A model generated the notes under the pieces. It saw only the letters and a list, made by a program, of their open reading frames with translations, made no database searches and was not told where the DNA came from. From Piper betle (taxonomy: Eukaryota; Streptophyta; Magnoliopsida; Piperales; Piperaceae): 64,000 nucleotides of DNA. The translations under genes and the position numbers were made by a program. Every line of letters begins with the position of its first letter. Positions within the stretch are counted from its first letter, which is position 1. The DNA lies in the NCBI GenBank assembly GCA_033002965.1, contig JAURVB010013284.1, forward strand, positions 62,001 through 126,000, read 5' to 3'. Of the stretch, positions 53,941 through 64,000 are shown in pieces.

Positions 53941-55840
53941 CAGAATTGGTGGAATCAACTAGGAAAACATTAAAAACAACTAAAATAAAGTATACTGTTG
54001 AGTAGGAAGAACTACAACCATCATTTTCTGTCGAAATCATTGATTATTAATAGGACAAAATTTGATCATTCCTTTTAAAAGCATACTCATATATATAATA
54101 ATTTACAGATCCCAAGAATCCATAATTTATAAACACCTTGTAAACTTTTTTTATCATGTGTCCACTAAAAAGAAAGTTGTTCTCCCCACTAGACACTAAA
54201 AAAGATTTTCTCCCGTAATCATTTCGATCACCCATAAATTTTTTATAGCAGCCCTCACTTTCTCTTTAAGCTCATTGACTTACATTACGCTAATTGATAT
54301 TTGGAAAAGCTAGATCTCCTTTTAGTTCAGTAATCGGTTCAGATTAAGTAAATTCATCGTACTCGTTTAATCCTTCCTATGAGTACATTTATAGCCACAC
54401 CAACCATCTTAATTAAAAGCTTTTTTATTTTGCGCTAATAACTTATTAATCCATTACAGTGTTTTTAATCTTACACTAGAAAGATGTCTATATATCTGAA
54501 ATTAGGTAGTGATGGGTGTGTAGGAGCGGAACAAGGCGGCCTCCAATATAATATACGCCATTTAGCGTCGGCTATAAAGACATAGCTTTTTCATAATGAA
54601 ATGTGACTGCTACGAAGGGTCGTCTGCTTTTGGACTTTCACTCAATTCCCTACCCATTGCCATTGACACCCTCCAAACCTTTTCATTTCTCTTTCTTCTT
54701 CCCTTTTTGTACATCACATCTATGCCGGCGCCCTTCACCAACCCATGTCAAATATGTATTACAAGCATCGTGTATTTTTCCTACATTCTTCAGTGAACTA
54801 ATCATGTGTGAACCTTATCTGAACTCACAGGTGTGAAGACGTTGCGAATGATGGATGTTTGCATAATTGCATTCTACAATCTTCTTTGCAATATTGTAGT
54901 TATATATCTGTTTAAACTGTATCAACATAAGTGCAACCCTGCAGTAGGTAATCATTGGTTATGGAGTTACATAATGCGATGAAGCTGTTGCACCAACGAC
55001 TACAAATTAATGTTGTTATTATATATCAAGTCTAAACAGTCTCCATGTAAATATCTTCGTCGGTGGACAGTCTTGTCAACGATCATTTCTTCTTGTACAA
55101 ACGTAATTGAGATACTTCAACAGTTCTTCTCTGTTCTGATGAATGAATTGACTTCTTTAGACTCATAACATACTTTAGCCAGAAAAGAAAGGTTCTATTG
55201 TTTTATAAATAATCTCTGCATTTATCAAGGTAATAATTGAGATACTTTCATCATTGTCATTAAATTTTAAATTTTAAAAATTGCCAAGATTGGATTTGAA
55301 CAAAAGATGTTCAATCAAAGTTTTGTTGGGATTTATGCATGTAATAATTTGGGGACGACCGATGTATTAGAAACTTTGTTTGGATCCAACGTTTGCAAAA
55401 CATGTTAACTATTGTCGGTCGATGTTGAAATAAAAAATTAGCTTAAGAGCATGTTTATCGACGTTTGTGAAGAGAAATTGGAATGAAAAGACGAGGATTC
55501 TGCCATTCATAAATACAGAACAAGTAAATTACATACATATTTGTCATTTACTAATTGGTGTATGCTTGTTGGAGTGGCATCAGACAAAAACAGGATCCAA
55601 CCCGATAGACTAGACAAATCGTTTCCAAGACAACAAGAGAAACAATTTGATGTACAGTATCATTCCTTTCGAGAACAATGAAAGATGATACTTGCAAGTA
55701 TTGGTCGTTGAAACATTAAATACAAGACCAAAAAGAGACAAGGAAATTCTTATGTACAAAGGCATGACCTCAATCAATTCATAGTTTTTACACAAAACGA
55801 GATACACTTTTAGCTGGTCATATCAAAACGAAGAGGAGAA
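53941..55840. other. Intergenic, no gene seen
   Basis: AT-rich. ORFs at 54047-54235, 54596-54836 and 55610-55807 lack family features. Confidence 0.45.
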
Positions 55841-55854
55841 TTCATTCGGTGACT

Positions 55855-56960
55855 GTGCGCGGTGAACAACCTATTGTACAAATCGGCCGATTTCGAGTCG
55901 AATTGGCCGATTTGAATCAGATTGGCAACGTGACAATCCGATTTCGGGGCCGAATTGGTCAGCCCCGAATTGGCGCCCAACTCGGCCGATTTACCTCGAT
56001 TCTGGCCGAGTTAACTCCGATTTGGAATCGGGGTAATTCGAGAGGAATCGATTTTTCAATAAATTACTAAAATACACTTGATATGATTTTTATTAAATTA
56101 TTTAAGTATGGGTAAAATTAAAATTTTGATTTTTAAAACCTAACGTTAACCCGCTCCGATTTTCCGCCGCCGCGTTTCCGCCCTCCGTCGTGCGTCTCCG
56201 ACTCCGGCCTCCCCTCCAATCGGGCTGCCGACCTCGCCCTCTGCCATCGCTACGTCGTCGCCGACGTGTGGCCGGACCGAATCGGTCCTGTGAACGCGAG
56301 AGGGCCACCGTCTGTTCCTCCGACCAGGCCTCCGACCGGGCTGCCGACGTCGCCTCCACCCTCGCAACGTCGTCGCCGACGTGTGGCTAGACCGAATCGG
56401 TACTGTGAACGCGAGAGCACTGCCGTCCGTTCCTCCGACCAGGCCTCCGACGTCGCCTCCGCCCTCGCAACCTCGCCTTCGACGTGTGGCCGGCCGACAG
56501 CGCAGTGGCCGTGAGACTCGTCGCCAACCGATTCGTGTAAAGTTGGATTTTTTAAAAAAATTAAATCTGTAAATTATTGGCTATGCTTCACAAATTTTTT
56601 TCATTGCTAATTTGTGATTCATGATCAAATTTATACGTCAAAATTGTGTATGTGCTCTGCAAAATCGTAGGTCAAATTTTTTACAAATTGCTATGTGATG
56701 TGCAGATTTGTATGTCAAATTTTGTTGTGCAAAATTATGTATGTGCTGTACAAAATCGTAGGTTAATTCTTTTACAAATTGCTATGTGATGTGCAAATTC
56801 GTATGTCAAATTTTTTTGTGCAAATTCGTATGTCAAATTTTTGTATATTCACTAATTTGGACCGATTCAACTGAACCGATTCTTGTCCGATTTAAACCGA
56901 TTCCCATTCCGATTCTAACTCCTTCGAAAACCGATTCTGATTCTAATTCCGATTCATGCA
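55855..56960. repeat. Composite repeat with GC-rich core
   Basis: The left arm is rich in GGCCGATTT/GAATTGG words (55875-56050) and the right arm in ACCGATTC words (56860-56960). The core 56150-56520 is GC-rich and contains a roughly 117-bp tandem duplication (compare GCCGACGTGTGGCCGGACC with GCCGACGTGTGGCTAGACC) and part of a third unit. The arms-plus-core layout resembles a non-autonomous mobile element, but no inverted ends or target duplication were found. ORFs in the core run on both strands and are not accepted. Confidence 0.45.
56600..56845. repeat. Tandem degenerate repeat
   Basis: The words GTGATGTGCAAATTCGTATG and TCAAATTTTTTTGTGCAAA recur with variation at 56690-56845 after similar phrases from about 56620. 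They lie within the composite repeat. Confidence 0.6.
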
Positions 56961-57060
56961 ACCATGTGAACAATAATTTAGATTCCTTTACACTGCCCTT
57001 CGTAATTATACTTACTCATTCCCTGATATGTATATATGCACTTATTGGTTCATAGTCATC

Positions 57061-58664
57061 CCAATTTCCATCAAAACTAGAATTTGATGGTTAGAAGAGG
57101 TAGAAAAAGCATACACAACGGAACACATACATAAACGAAGTTCGGAATACCTACTCTTCCGAATGCAATTAAAACTTCACTGTGATCAAAAGATTACAAC
57201 TTAGTTATTGATTACAACAAGAAATACAATCTCTCATAAAATATAAGAGATAGTCATCTTCGTACAATTCCTCGAAAGGCTTACCAAAGAAACACAAACG
57301 CAATTTATGTGCACAAGATGTGACTATATATAATAAACTTATATTCACACTTTTTTAAAATTCATGCGTTCGAGGCTTCGAGCTAGATACACCTCTTCAC
57401 ATCACGTCGTCTTCTTCCTCAGTTGTTGTTCACACAATCACGGGCAAACGAGATCCACAATCCCAACAAAACTTGGCTGAATGAGTTTCGCAAGAGGCCA
57501 TGAAAGTGGTCATGTAGTTCATGACAGAATGGTGAAGAATGCTCTGCGCATTGGGCACAAACCTGCTGGGAGGATATTAATCATATTAGCCATGCTGTCA
57601 TCGTTTCTTTCTGTACGTCGAATTGCTGTTGGGTCCCTCGCTGTTGTGGATTCTCCTTAGAAATGAACAAGAAGAGACGGACGAAATGCTTCCATCGCAT
57701 TACTTGGTCTATTCTTCTTGTATTGGTATCTGGTACGACATACTCTTCCTCAAGGTTGACAGAGAAACCGTCCTTCTCCGACAGCAACTCTCGTTAAACC
57801 TCGAAGTAAGTACTGCTAAGTTGATTTTTTTCTCTCCCCGTTTATCTTTTTATTTTGTGTGTGTGTGTGACAAGTTAATTGTGGGAAGTAGAGTGGAAAA
57901 TTTTTTTTCAAGCTCCTTTCAAATAAGTCATTGGTGAGCTCTTCACCAACGAGGAGTGATTTCTCCAAACTCTCTTATTTCTCTCTATCTTCTCTCCAAT
58001 AAAATAGCAGGATGCCCTCTATTATTAAAAGGCTCAAAGAGGACTCGTGTGAAGGGGGTTTATAAAAAATGCTCTCGTAAATATTATAACATCCACACGC
58101 AAGGAAATGTTTGTAAATGGTTTACAAAATAACATGTACTTTGAGTTGACCACGCCTGCATCTTTTCTACATTTATAAAATCGAAGGAGAAGAGGATTTA
58201 ATTCTTTTTATATTAATTAAATAAATACAAACAGTTGCATGAAGTTTAAATATCTCAATATAGGTCCTTCATTCAAAATAAATATATTTTGAAATTAGGA
58301 CAATATATTTTAATCACAATATTATCAGAAAATGATGAATGTTTTGGTTAAACTATTCAAAATAAAACCAACTTGAAAGAATTGGTAATTGCTTCTACTC
58401 AATGATAGGAAGGGCAGTGCAAAGTTACTAGAGATTAGAAGTAAAAATATTAAGTACAAAAGGGAGATCATATTGAAGAATTCCTATCAGCGACTATTAA
58501 AAATTAGTATTTGAGGTTCTGGGAAGTAAAATTTGTAAAGAATTAGCCAGGCCAACAATAAATCTGTAAGTACCCAGTTGAGAGACCAGAGTAAAGCTAA
58601 AACTCGTTTAACAGATATGCATCACATACCAAGAACTATATTACAATAAAAACTCCTGCTATCC
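57061..58664. other. Intergenic, possible retroelement debris
   Basis: A minus-strand ORF of 68 codons at 57581-57787 (SVNLEEEYVVPDTNTRRIDQ) looks protein-like but matches nothing I recognise. The rest is AT-rich DNA with LTR-like composition but no defined ends. Confidence 0.35.
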
Positions 58665-60953
58665 TCATGCAGTTATTGAAGTATTTGTGTCATCCAAATT
58701 CCCATCACCCATCCCAGTATCCGACCCTTCTTCCGAATCATCATCTCCAATCTCCGCATTATTAGAACCGCTTTTAGCCATATGATCAGCAAGTAACTTT
58801 TGATCTTCATATTCGCTCACCTGTCCAAGTTAATAAATCACAATTAAACAAAACGCATACACAAGCAGAATAAGGAAATAATGATTCAGATATAATAAAT
58901 AAACTACTAATTAAATATCACAAACTCACCGTTCTAGGAGCTACCTTCACAACTACTTTGCCATTGTGCCGCTCAATTTCTTCTTTGCATGCTTCAATTG
59001 CGTTCTTCAAAACAGATATACCCTGATTCTGGTTTAAAATCATCCAAGAAAATCACCAGAACAGGGAATTAGCAATGTGTCTCCACAATATGAAATGTGT
59101 AACTGACTTGAGAAACCATGATAGACATAAACACACCAGTTTCCAATCATTCTCAAGAATTGATATAGACACACAAACTTAGAAAAATAAAGAGTGAGGC
59201 TTCATACAAAAGTGAAAAGACCATCATCCCTCCAGTCCTACAAAGCAGGGATCCATGCTGCCATGCATGTTCCATAAAATATATATATATAATATCCAGC
59301 AGTAGGTAAGTCAAGAGGAACCCATGAACTACACAAGATAGACACAACCAGGTTCAACATAAGAAACAGTATAATTAACCCTTCAATTTAACTGAGCTTC
59401 TTTAAAATGCTCCAGAATTAGAAATTTATTAGAAGCATTGCTTCATTATATATCTTATAACCTCAATCAATTTACAGGTAATTCAAAGCAAGCATCATCC
59501 AATACATTTGTCATTCTCTAAATTAGACAAGTAAACCATCTGATGTTGATAATTAAGAAAATGCACAGTTTGTACTACTTTTGAAGCACTTATCCATGGC
59601 CACAGGACACTATCAACAACAATATGAGACAAACCATGAAATGAATAAGTACAAAAATCCTAGCCGACTTGCACACCATGATTGTGCCGAATTTTCTCCC
59701 CAAATTTGGGCAAAATAATTGGAAATAAGCTGCTGCCAACCTTATCAAGAGTTTGTGTTGCAAGAACATACAAAGGAGCAGCAATATATTTAACCTTCAC
59801 AGGACAAACGTCATTTCCGGCTCCTTCTGCAGTCCTCATTGCCTCCTGCAACCATTAAATTAACAATTGCATACACTAGGCAAATAATTCGCGGACAATA
59901 TGGCAAAATATATAATCTTTTTTGAAGAAAAGAGAAATAAAAACAACCTGAATATGAAGAACACCGTCAAACCCGAAGCACTTCAATTCTATATCTGCTC
60001 GTATTTTAAGTGGTTGTGGTGTCATTCGCCGACGAATATCCTGAACCAAAGCCTTCTTAACTTCTCGTGTCACGGCAGGAACCACTCTTGTGACCTGTAT
60101 ATATATTTAACCGTGAATGCATGGAACCAAAGCAACAAAATAGAAAAACCAAGAATACCATTATATTACACAACAACATATAAAGCCGAAAAGCCAATTG
60201 CACCTTCTTTCCATCGGGACCATCCTCAGTAACCTCACGAGTTAATGTGTCAAGAACTGAATCCGCATCTAGTACTATCTCTTTGAACGCCTGCAAAACA
60301 AATTATGCTATGGATTAAGAATACTTATTCAATCTAATGTCAAACAAAACAATGCTCAATTACCTCATAAGCATGCCCATACTTTCTATACAAAGGCCAT
60401 CCCACGTTGATATACAACTCCTACATAAATATACATGTATACATACACATACAAAGAACAACAAGCTGATTACTACATGAAAATTCTCGATAATTTCGAT
60501 GATTATATGAAACGAAAACGAAGAAAAAAACAACAAAAAAAAGATAATAAAAAAGGATCAACCCACTTCCAAATCGATGAGCACGGTCTCGGCGACATGG
60601 CGCATGATGGAGTGCACGAGCTTGCTCTTGTTGTAGCGTGCGGCGCAGGCCTGGGCGTCGTGGTGGTCGACGCGCCGCTTGCTGAGGTCGATGTAGCCCT
60701 TGTCCTTGTCGACCCGGATGACGGTCATGATCTCTTGCCGGCCGACCTTGATGAGGCTGGTGACGCTGCGGATGCGTCGCTTGGAGAGCTCGGAGAAGAG
60801 GACCATGCCCTCGGCGTTGTTGTACTCCGGGAGGGTCCCGTACGCGCCCATCTCGGCGATTTGCGTGACGCAGACCACCACCGGCGTCTCCTTCTCCGGG
60901 AACCTCTCCTCGTACATGCGGCACTCCAGGTTGGGGGTGTTGGACGACGCCAT
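58665..60953 (-). CDS. Eukaryotic translation initiation factor 2 subunit alpha (eIF2-alpha)
   Basis: The alpha subunit of the eIF2-GTP-Met-tRNAi ternary complex in the cytosol, and the target of GCN2 kinase. Exons: 60567-60953, 60364-60420, 60204-60290, 59948-60094, 59741-59845, 58930-59028, 58665-58820. All are GT-AG and each is a whole number of codons, giving 345 residues, the usual plant length. S1 domain: [12 protein letters not shown] ... [20 protein letters not shown]. The regulatory serine site is [10 protein letters not shown], Ser57 here, equivalent to Ser51. Then [60 protein letters not shown], and an acidic C-terminal tail ([14 protein letters not shown]). The start is the ATG before [11 protein letters not shown]; an in-frame TTG upstream is not used. 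Exon 1 is markedly GC-rich compared with the others. Several S1-domain positions differ from the common plant sequence, so this may be a diverged paralogue. Confidence 0.96.
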
Positions 60954-61060
60954 TGTTGTTGCCAAACCACCTCCTTAATTCTTTTGTTCTCTATATACGT
61001 AGTCTATATAACAGTAGTAATGTGGGAGGAGAAGACAAAACCCTAATTAAGGAGGAGGAT
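60954..61060 (-). promoter_or_regulatory. Likely eIF2-alpha leader and TATA-like region
   Basis: On the minus strand, TATATAGA-type sequences at about 60990-61010 lie 35-60 bp upstream of the start codon, in an otherwise plain leader. They could be a TATA box, though at this distance they would give a very short leader. Weak evidence only. Confidence 0.25.
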
Positions 61061-63347
61061 TATTAATTAATTAGTTAAAGGTGTAGCATTGGAGATCTAG
61101 TATTATTAAACCACTAATAATAATTATAGTTTGAAACTCACTCTATCAACTTCAAGCCTACTCGTAACCATTTATATTAAATTTTTAGTAATATATATAA
61201 ATAGTTATAAGAAATTAGTGTATATAGTTCTTATATTTGAAATTGATAAATACATGCTTTACATTAACTAAAAAATATTATTTAACTAATTTATAAGAAA
61301 TATAATATATTCTGATAACTTTTATGACTCGATTCGGAAAATCAATTGTATAATCAATTAATGCAGAGTAATCTTGGAGCTTGATTGGACAAACTAAAGA
61401 GTGGACAAGAATTTTTTGAGTCACAAAAAGAGTTTTAAAATTATATTAATAATCAAAGTGTTTGTGCAAATTTTCTATATTAATTATCTATTATTTATAA
61501 TAACTTTTTTATTTATTAATGAAAACGAAACAAAAGTCTCTATGAAAGATAAGAGATTCAACCAATTAAAATTTAATGCATGCACCCTTACACATTATCT
61601 CACGAAACAATTCAATTTTCACACCTTGCATCATTCTCTAAAATGACTAAGTTCATCTCCTCCAGAAGAAAACCTTTGGACTTCTATATTAAAAAATATA
61701 TTTACAAAATTAAAGAATTTTACGTTAACTAAGAGCTTTGCAATAACATAATTTTATTGAATTAGAATTATATCATTAAAAATTTTTAAATGTATGTGTA
61801 GATCTTTGGCTAATTATTTTATAATAATTTTAACCTTTAATTAGGAAAGTTCACATGACTTTTATTATTTTACAGTTTTACATTAATTTTTTATTAGAAA
61901 AGTAATAATTTTTAATCAAGTTGTTACTAATAAAACAAATTAACACAAATTGGATTGCACATAATAGATCCTTAAAAATTACTTTTAAAAAATGTAAAAG
62001 AACCCTTAATTTAGATTATATAAATAAATAAATAAAAGACTTTTAGTTGAAGTAAAATTATATTTTTAATTAGAATAATCGTGTTTCAAATTAAATATAA
62101 TTATACTTCAAATTGGGTAAGAATTCAAAAGTATAATTTTCCACATTAAATAAAAATTTAAAATTTAAAATTAAATACATTTAAATATATCATCCTCCTT
62201 ATAAATTTTAAGTTTAGTCTTTGCAATGAACAGGTATACATCTATCAAATGTTGGGAAATTGAAGAAAAATGTAATTTTCATTTTAATAAAAACAGTTTC
62301 TTGCTTTTTCTGATGATATAGGGAAGGAAGCAAAAACGTCTCTTGTCAAAAGTTAAAATTGACAAAGAAAGCCGAGAAGAAGAACCTGCTTGACAAGGAG
62401 TAATGCTCTACACACCACTAAAATTTTCCATATTTTTCTTTACTTTGAATTTAATTAGCTCATTAAATTAGTCACGTAGATCATGTTTACATAATAATTT
62501 TTTAAGACCAATCAAAGTCGAGGTGGAGAACAGTAGAGAAAATTTTGGTGGTGGACAAAGGATTTCCCTTTAGAAGTTGGTATTTGTAAATCTCTGTGCA
62601 AATGTTCGAATGTTGGAGACTAAATGATGAACGAAGCGCATGTAGCCCATTTTGATTGCCCGGTGATGACTTGGAAGAACAAATCCAATAGCTCCGTTTT
62701 ATGTACCACAAAAAATTATAGAAAATGTCGAAGCATTTAGAAACTGCAAAAGGCCGTATGATAGAAGTGGCTAGTCCAATATCCACTAGAGTTGGAAGGA
62801 AGACAGATAATCGATGTTTGCTCTCACAATTCAAACATTGCTAAATGTGAATCTGTGATAATAGTAATGGGGACCAAATTGGTATATCTATTCAGAAACA
62901 AAAATATTGCATATGCAGAAATGAACTAGTTTAGAGGGTGATTTCCACCTCAAGACAAGCTTTGAGATACTTAAGTGCAGTGCAACCAAATTACATGACA
63001 TAGATGTCAATTTGATGATCAAACCTCCCATGGATGGATTAGATTACAGAAATATGAACATGTCTATTAGTCTTAACTAAAATTCCTGTGTGCGTGTTGC
63101 ATGCAGTCTGCAGATATTTTCTTTAGAAAATACTGAAGCTTGAAAATTTAGGTGGCGACAGAAAGTTTGACGTAGATCATTATCTGTAAATCAAAACACA
63201 GTTCATTTTCTCACCTTTTGTATAAAAAAAAATCCCCTCCATTTTGCCATTGTACAATAAATGGATCTTGTATCAGTTCCTCTTCCAAGACCTAAGGCCA
63301 CATCCAAGAAGCTGCTACTCCTTTATACAAACAGGTGCTTCCTTCTT
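61061..63347. other. Intergenic between EF-Ts and eIF2-alpha
   Basis: Very AT-rich from 61100 to 62480. A minus-strand ORF of 110 codons at 62502-62834, about 500 bp past the EF-Ts stop, has protein-like composition but no recognised family. It may be chance or a relic. Confidence 0.4.
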
Positions 63348-63981
63348 TCACATTTCTGTTTGCATCTTCTCATTTTCAATTGGTTCGCCAAGAGTGTAGC
63401 GTATAAATCTTCGTACTTTTATGTTCTCGCCGATAGCAGCCACAGTTTGCTTCACCAAATCTTTCACGAGTAGGCTATCGTCTTTGATGAAAGGCTGTTC
63501 CAAGAGTGCAAGCTCTCCCAGCCTCTTTGAAACTCTTCCTTCAACTATCTTTTCTCTTATGTTCTCCGGCTTTGATTGCAAATCCTCTCTCTGCATCTCA
63601 AGCTCTTTCTCTTTACTAACTATACTCACTGGAATCTCGTCAATTGACACATATTGAACCAGAGGGCAGGCCACAACTTGCATAGCAAGGTCGTCCACCA
63701 ATTCCTTGAACTTTTCACTGCGACCAACAAAGTCAGTTTCACAGTTCACTTCAATGAGGACACCTATCCGAGAATCATGAATGTAAGACGATATCCTTCC
63801 TTCAGCAGCTATACGACTGGATTTCTTGTCTGCTGATGCAAGGCCTTTCTTGCGAAGATACTCCTGGGCTTTTTCAAGGTGCCCACCTGTTTCTGTTAAA
63901 GCTTTCTTACAATCCATCATACCCGCACCAGTTTCTTCTCTAAGCTGCTTCACCAGTGCAGCAGATACAATCACAGAAGGC
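63348..63981 (-). CDS. Elongation factor Ts, plastid type, last exon (gene continues beyond window)
   Basis: EF-Ts is the nucleotide exchange factor for EF-Tu. The exon starts after CCATTGCAG at 63981 and runs to TGA at 63348-63350. The first residues are [20 protein letters not shown]. The UBA-like N-terminal module [16 protein letters not shown] is followed by [37 protein letters not shown], the EF-Tu-binding NCETDFVGR, then [13 protein letters not shown] and [20 protein letters not shown]. The wording is close to the second EF-Ts domain of the chloroplast EF-Ts polyprotein of plants (PETs/EMB2726). There are no stops or frameshifts. Upstream exons, which would hold the transit peptide, S1 domains and first EF-Ts domain, lie outside the window, so whether this is the full polyprotein gene or a shorter copy cannot be told. 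Confidence 0.9.
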
Positions 63982-64000
63982 CTGCAATGGATATGAAAGC

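Noticed and set aside
53741..54040. Pro-rich ORFs
   Set aside because: C-rich low-complexity DNA read in several frames. No start context, domain or introns.
56102..56572. Several 63-85 codon ORFs on both strands
   Set aside because: They come from the GC-rich tandem repeat. Repeated Arg/Pro-rich text without family features.
60954..60965. Four-residue N-terminal extension of eIF2-alpha
   Set aside because: It would start with TTG. The ATG at 60951-60953 gives the usual family start and length.
60435..61046. 203-codon plus-strand ORF and 167-codon minus-strand ORF
   Set aside because: Shadows of the GC-rich first exon of eIF2-alpha in other frames.

Overview
This is a flowering-plant nuclear genome window. 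Its genes carry many short spliced exons with GT/AG borders, and it holds plastid-targeted and cytosolic plant proteins, long AT-rich intergenic DNA and layers of degraded LTR retrotransposons. The GC-rich first exons of the eIF2-alpha gene and of the proteasome pseudogene lean towards a monocot, but I cannot name the species. I saw no bacterial, phage, CRISPR or tRNA/rRNA feature.

Real genes, all on the minus strand: tocopherol cyclase VTE1 (27340-32181, 10 exons, fully in frame); eIF2-alpha (58665-60953, 7 exons, fully in frame); a bHLH68/112-type atypical bHLH transcription factor (47200-49831, 9 exons, one apparent 1-nt deletion just before the bHLH domain); and the last exon of a plastid-type elongation factor Ts gene that runs off the right edge (63348-63981). 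Three gene-like loci are broken. A type-II ROP/RAC small GTPase (1555-3106) lacks 2 nt in exon 3 and 1 nt at the exon 5 donor. A bark-storage-protein/nucleoside-phosphorylase gene (11110-17706) is split by a copia element and also carries indels. A proteasome beta-5 (PBE) copy (33951-35899) has stops, frameshifts and a 6-nt loss. A second truncated piece of the ROP gene lies at about 25433-25815. Because the VTE1 and eIF2-alpha exons add up exactly, general base-calling noise is a poor explanation for the lesions elsewhere.

Layout. 1-1300: repeat debris and unidentified exon-like pieces. 1555-3400: ROP pseudogene. 5088-6777: small gypsy-type LTR pair with a nested MITE. 7337-10888: copia solo LTR with a 3-kb solo LTR of another family inside it. 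11110-17706: storage-protein pseudogene with a 5.1-kb copia element inside (11952-17056). 20860-25200: two 72-bp tandem-repeat loci, a rearranged copia copy and a DNA-transposon-like element with a GC-rich core. 25433-25815: ROP fragment. 27340-32181: VTE1. 33951-35899: proteasome pseudogene. 36539-45331: degraded Tat-like gypsy element containing other repeats. 47200-49831: bHLH gene. 50-58 kb: AT-rich DNA with low-copy and tandem repeats. 58665-60953: eIF2-alpha. 63348-end: EF-Ts.

The genes do not form a pathway. VTE1 and EF-Ts act in plastids, eIF2-alpha in cytosolic translation, and the bHLH protein in the nucleus. I found no convincing undescribed system. The most informative content is the transposon stratigraphy (with target-site duplications that can be read directly) and the gene-decay record.
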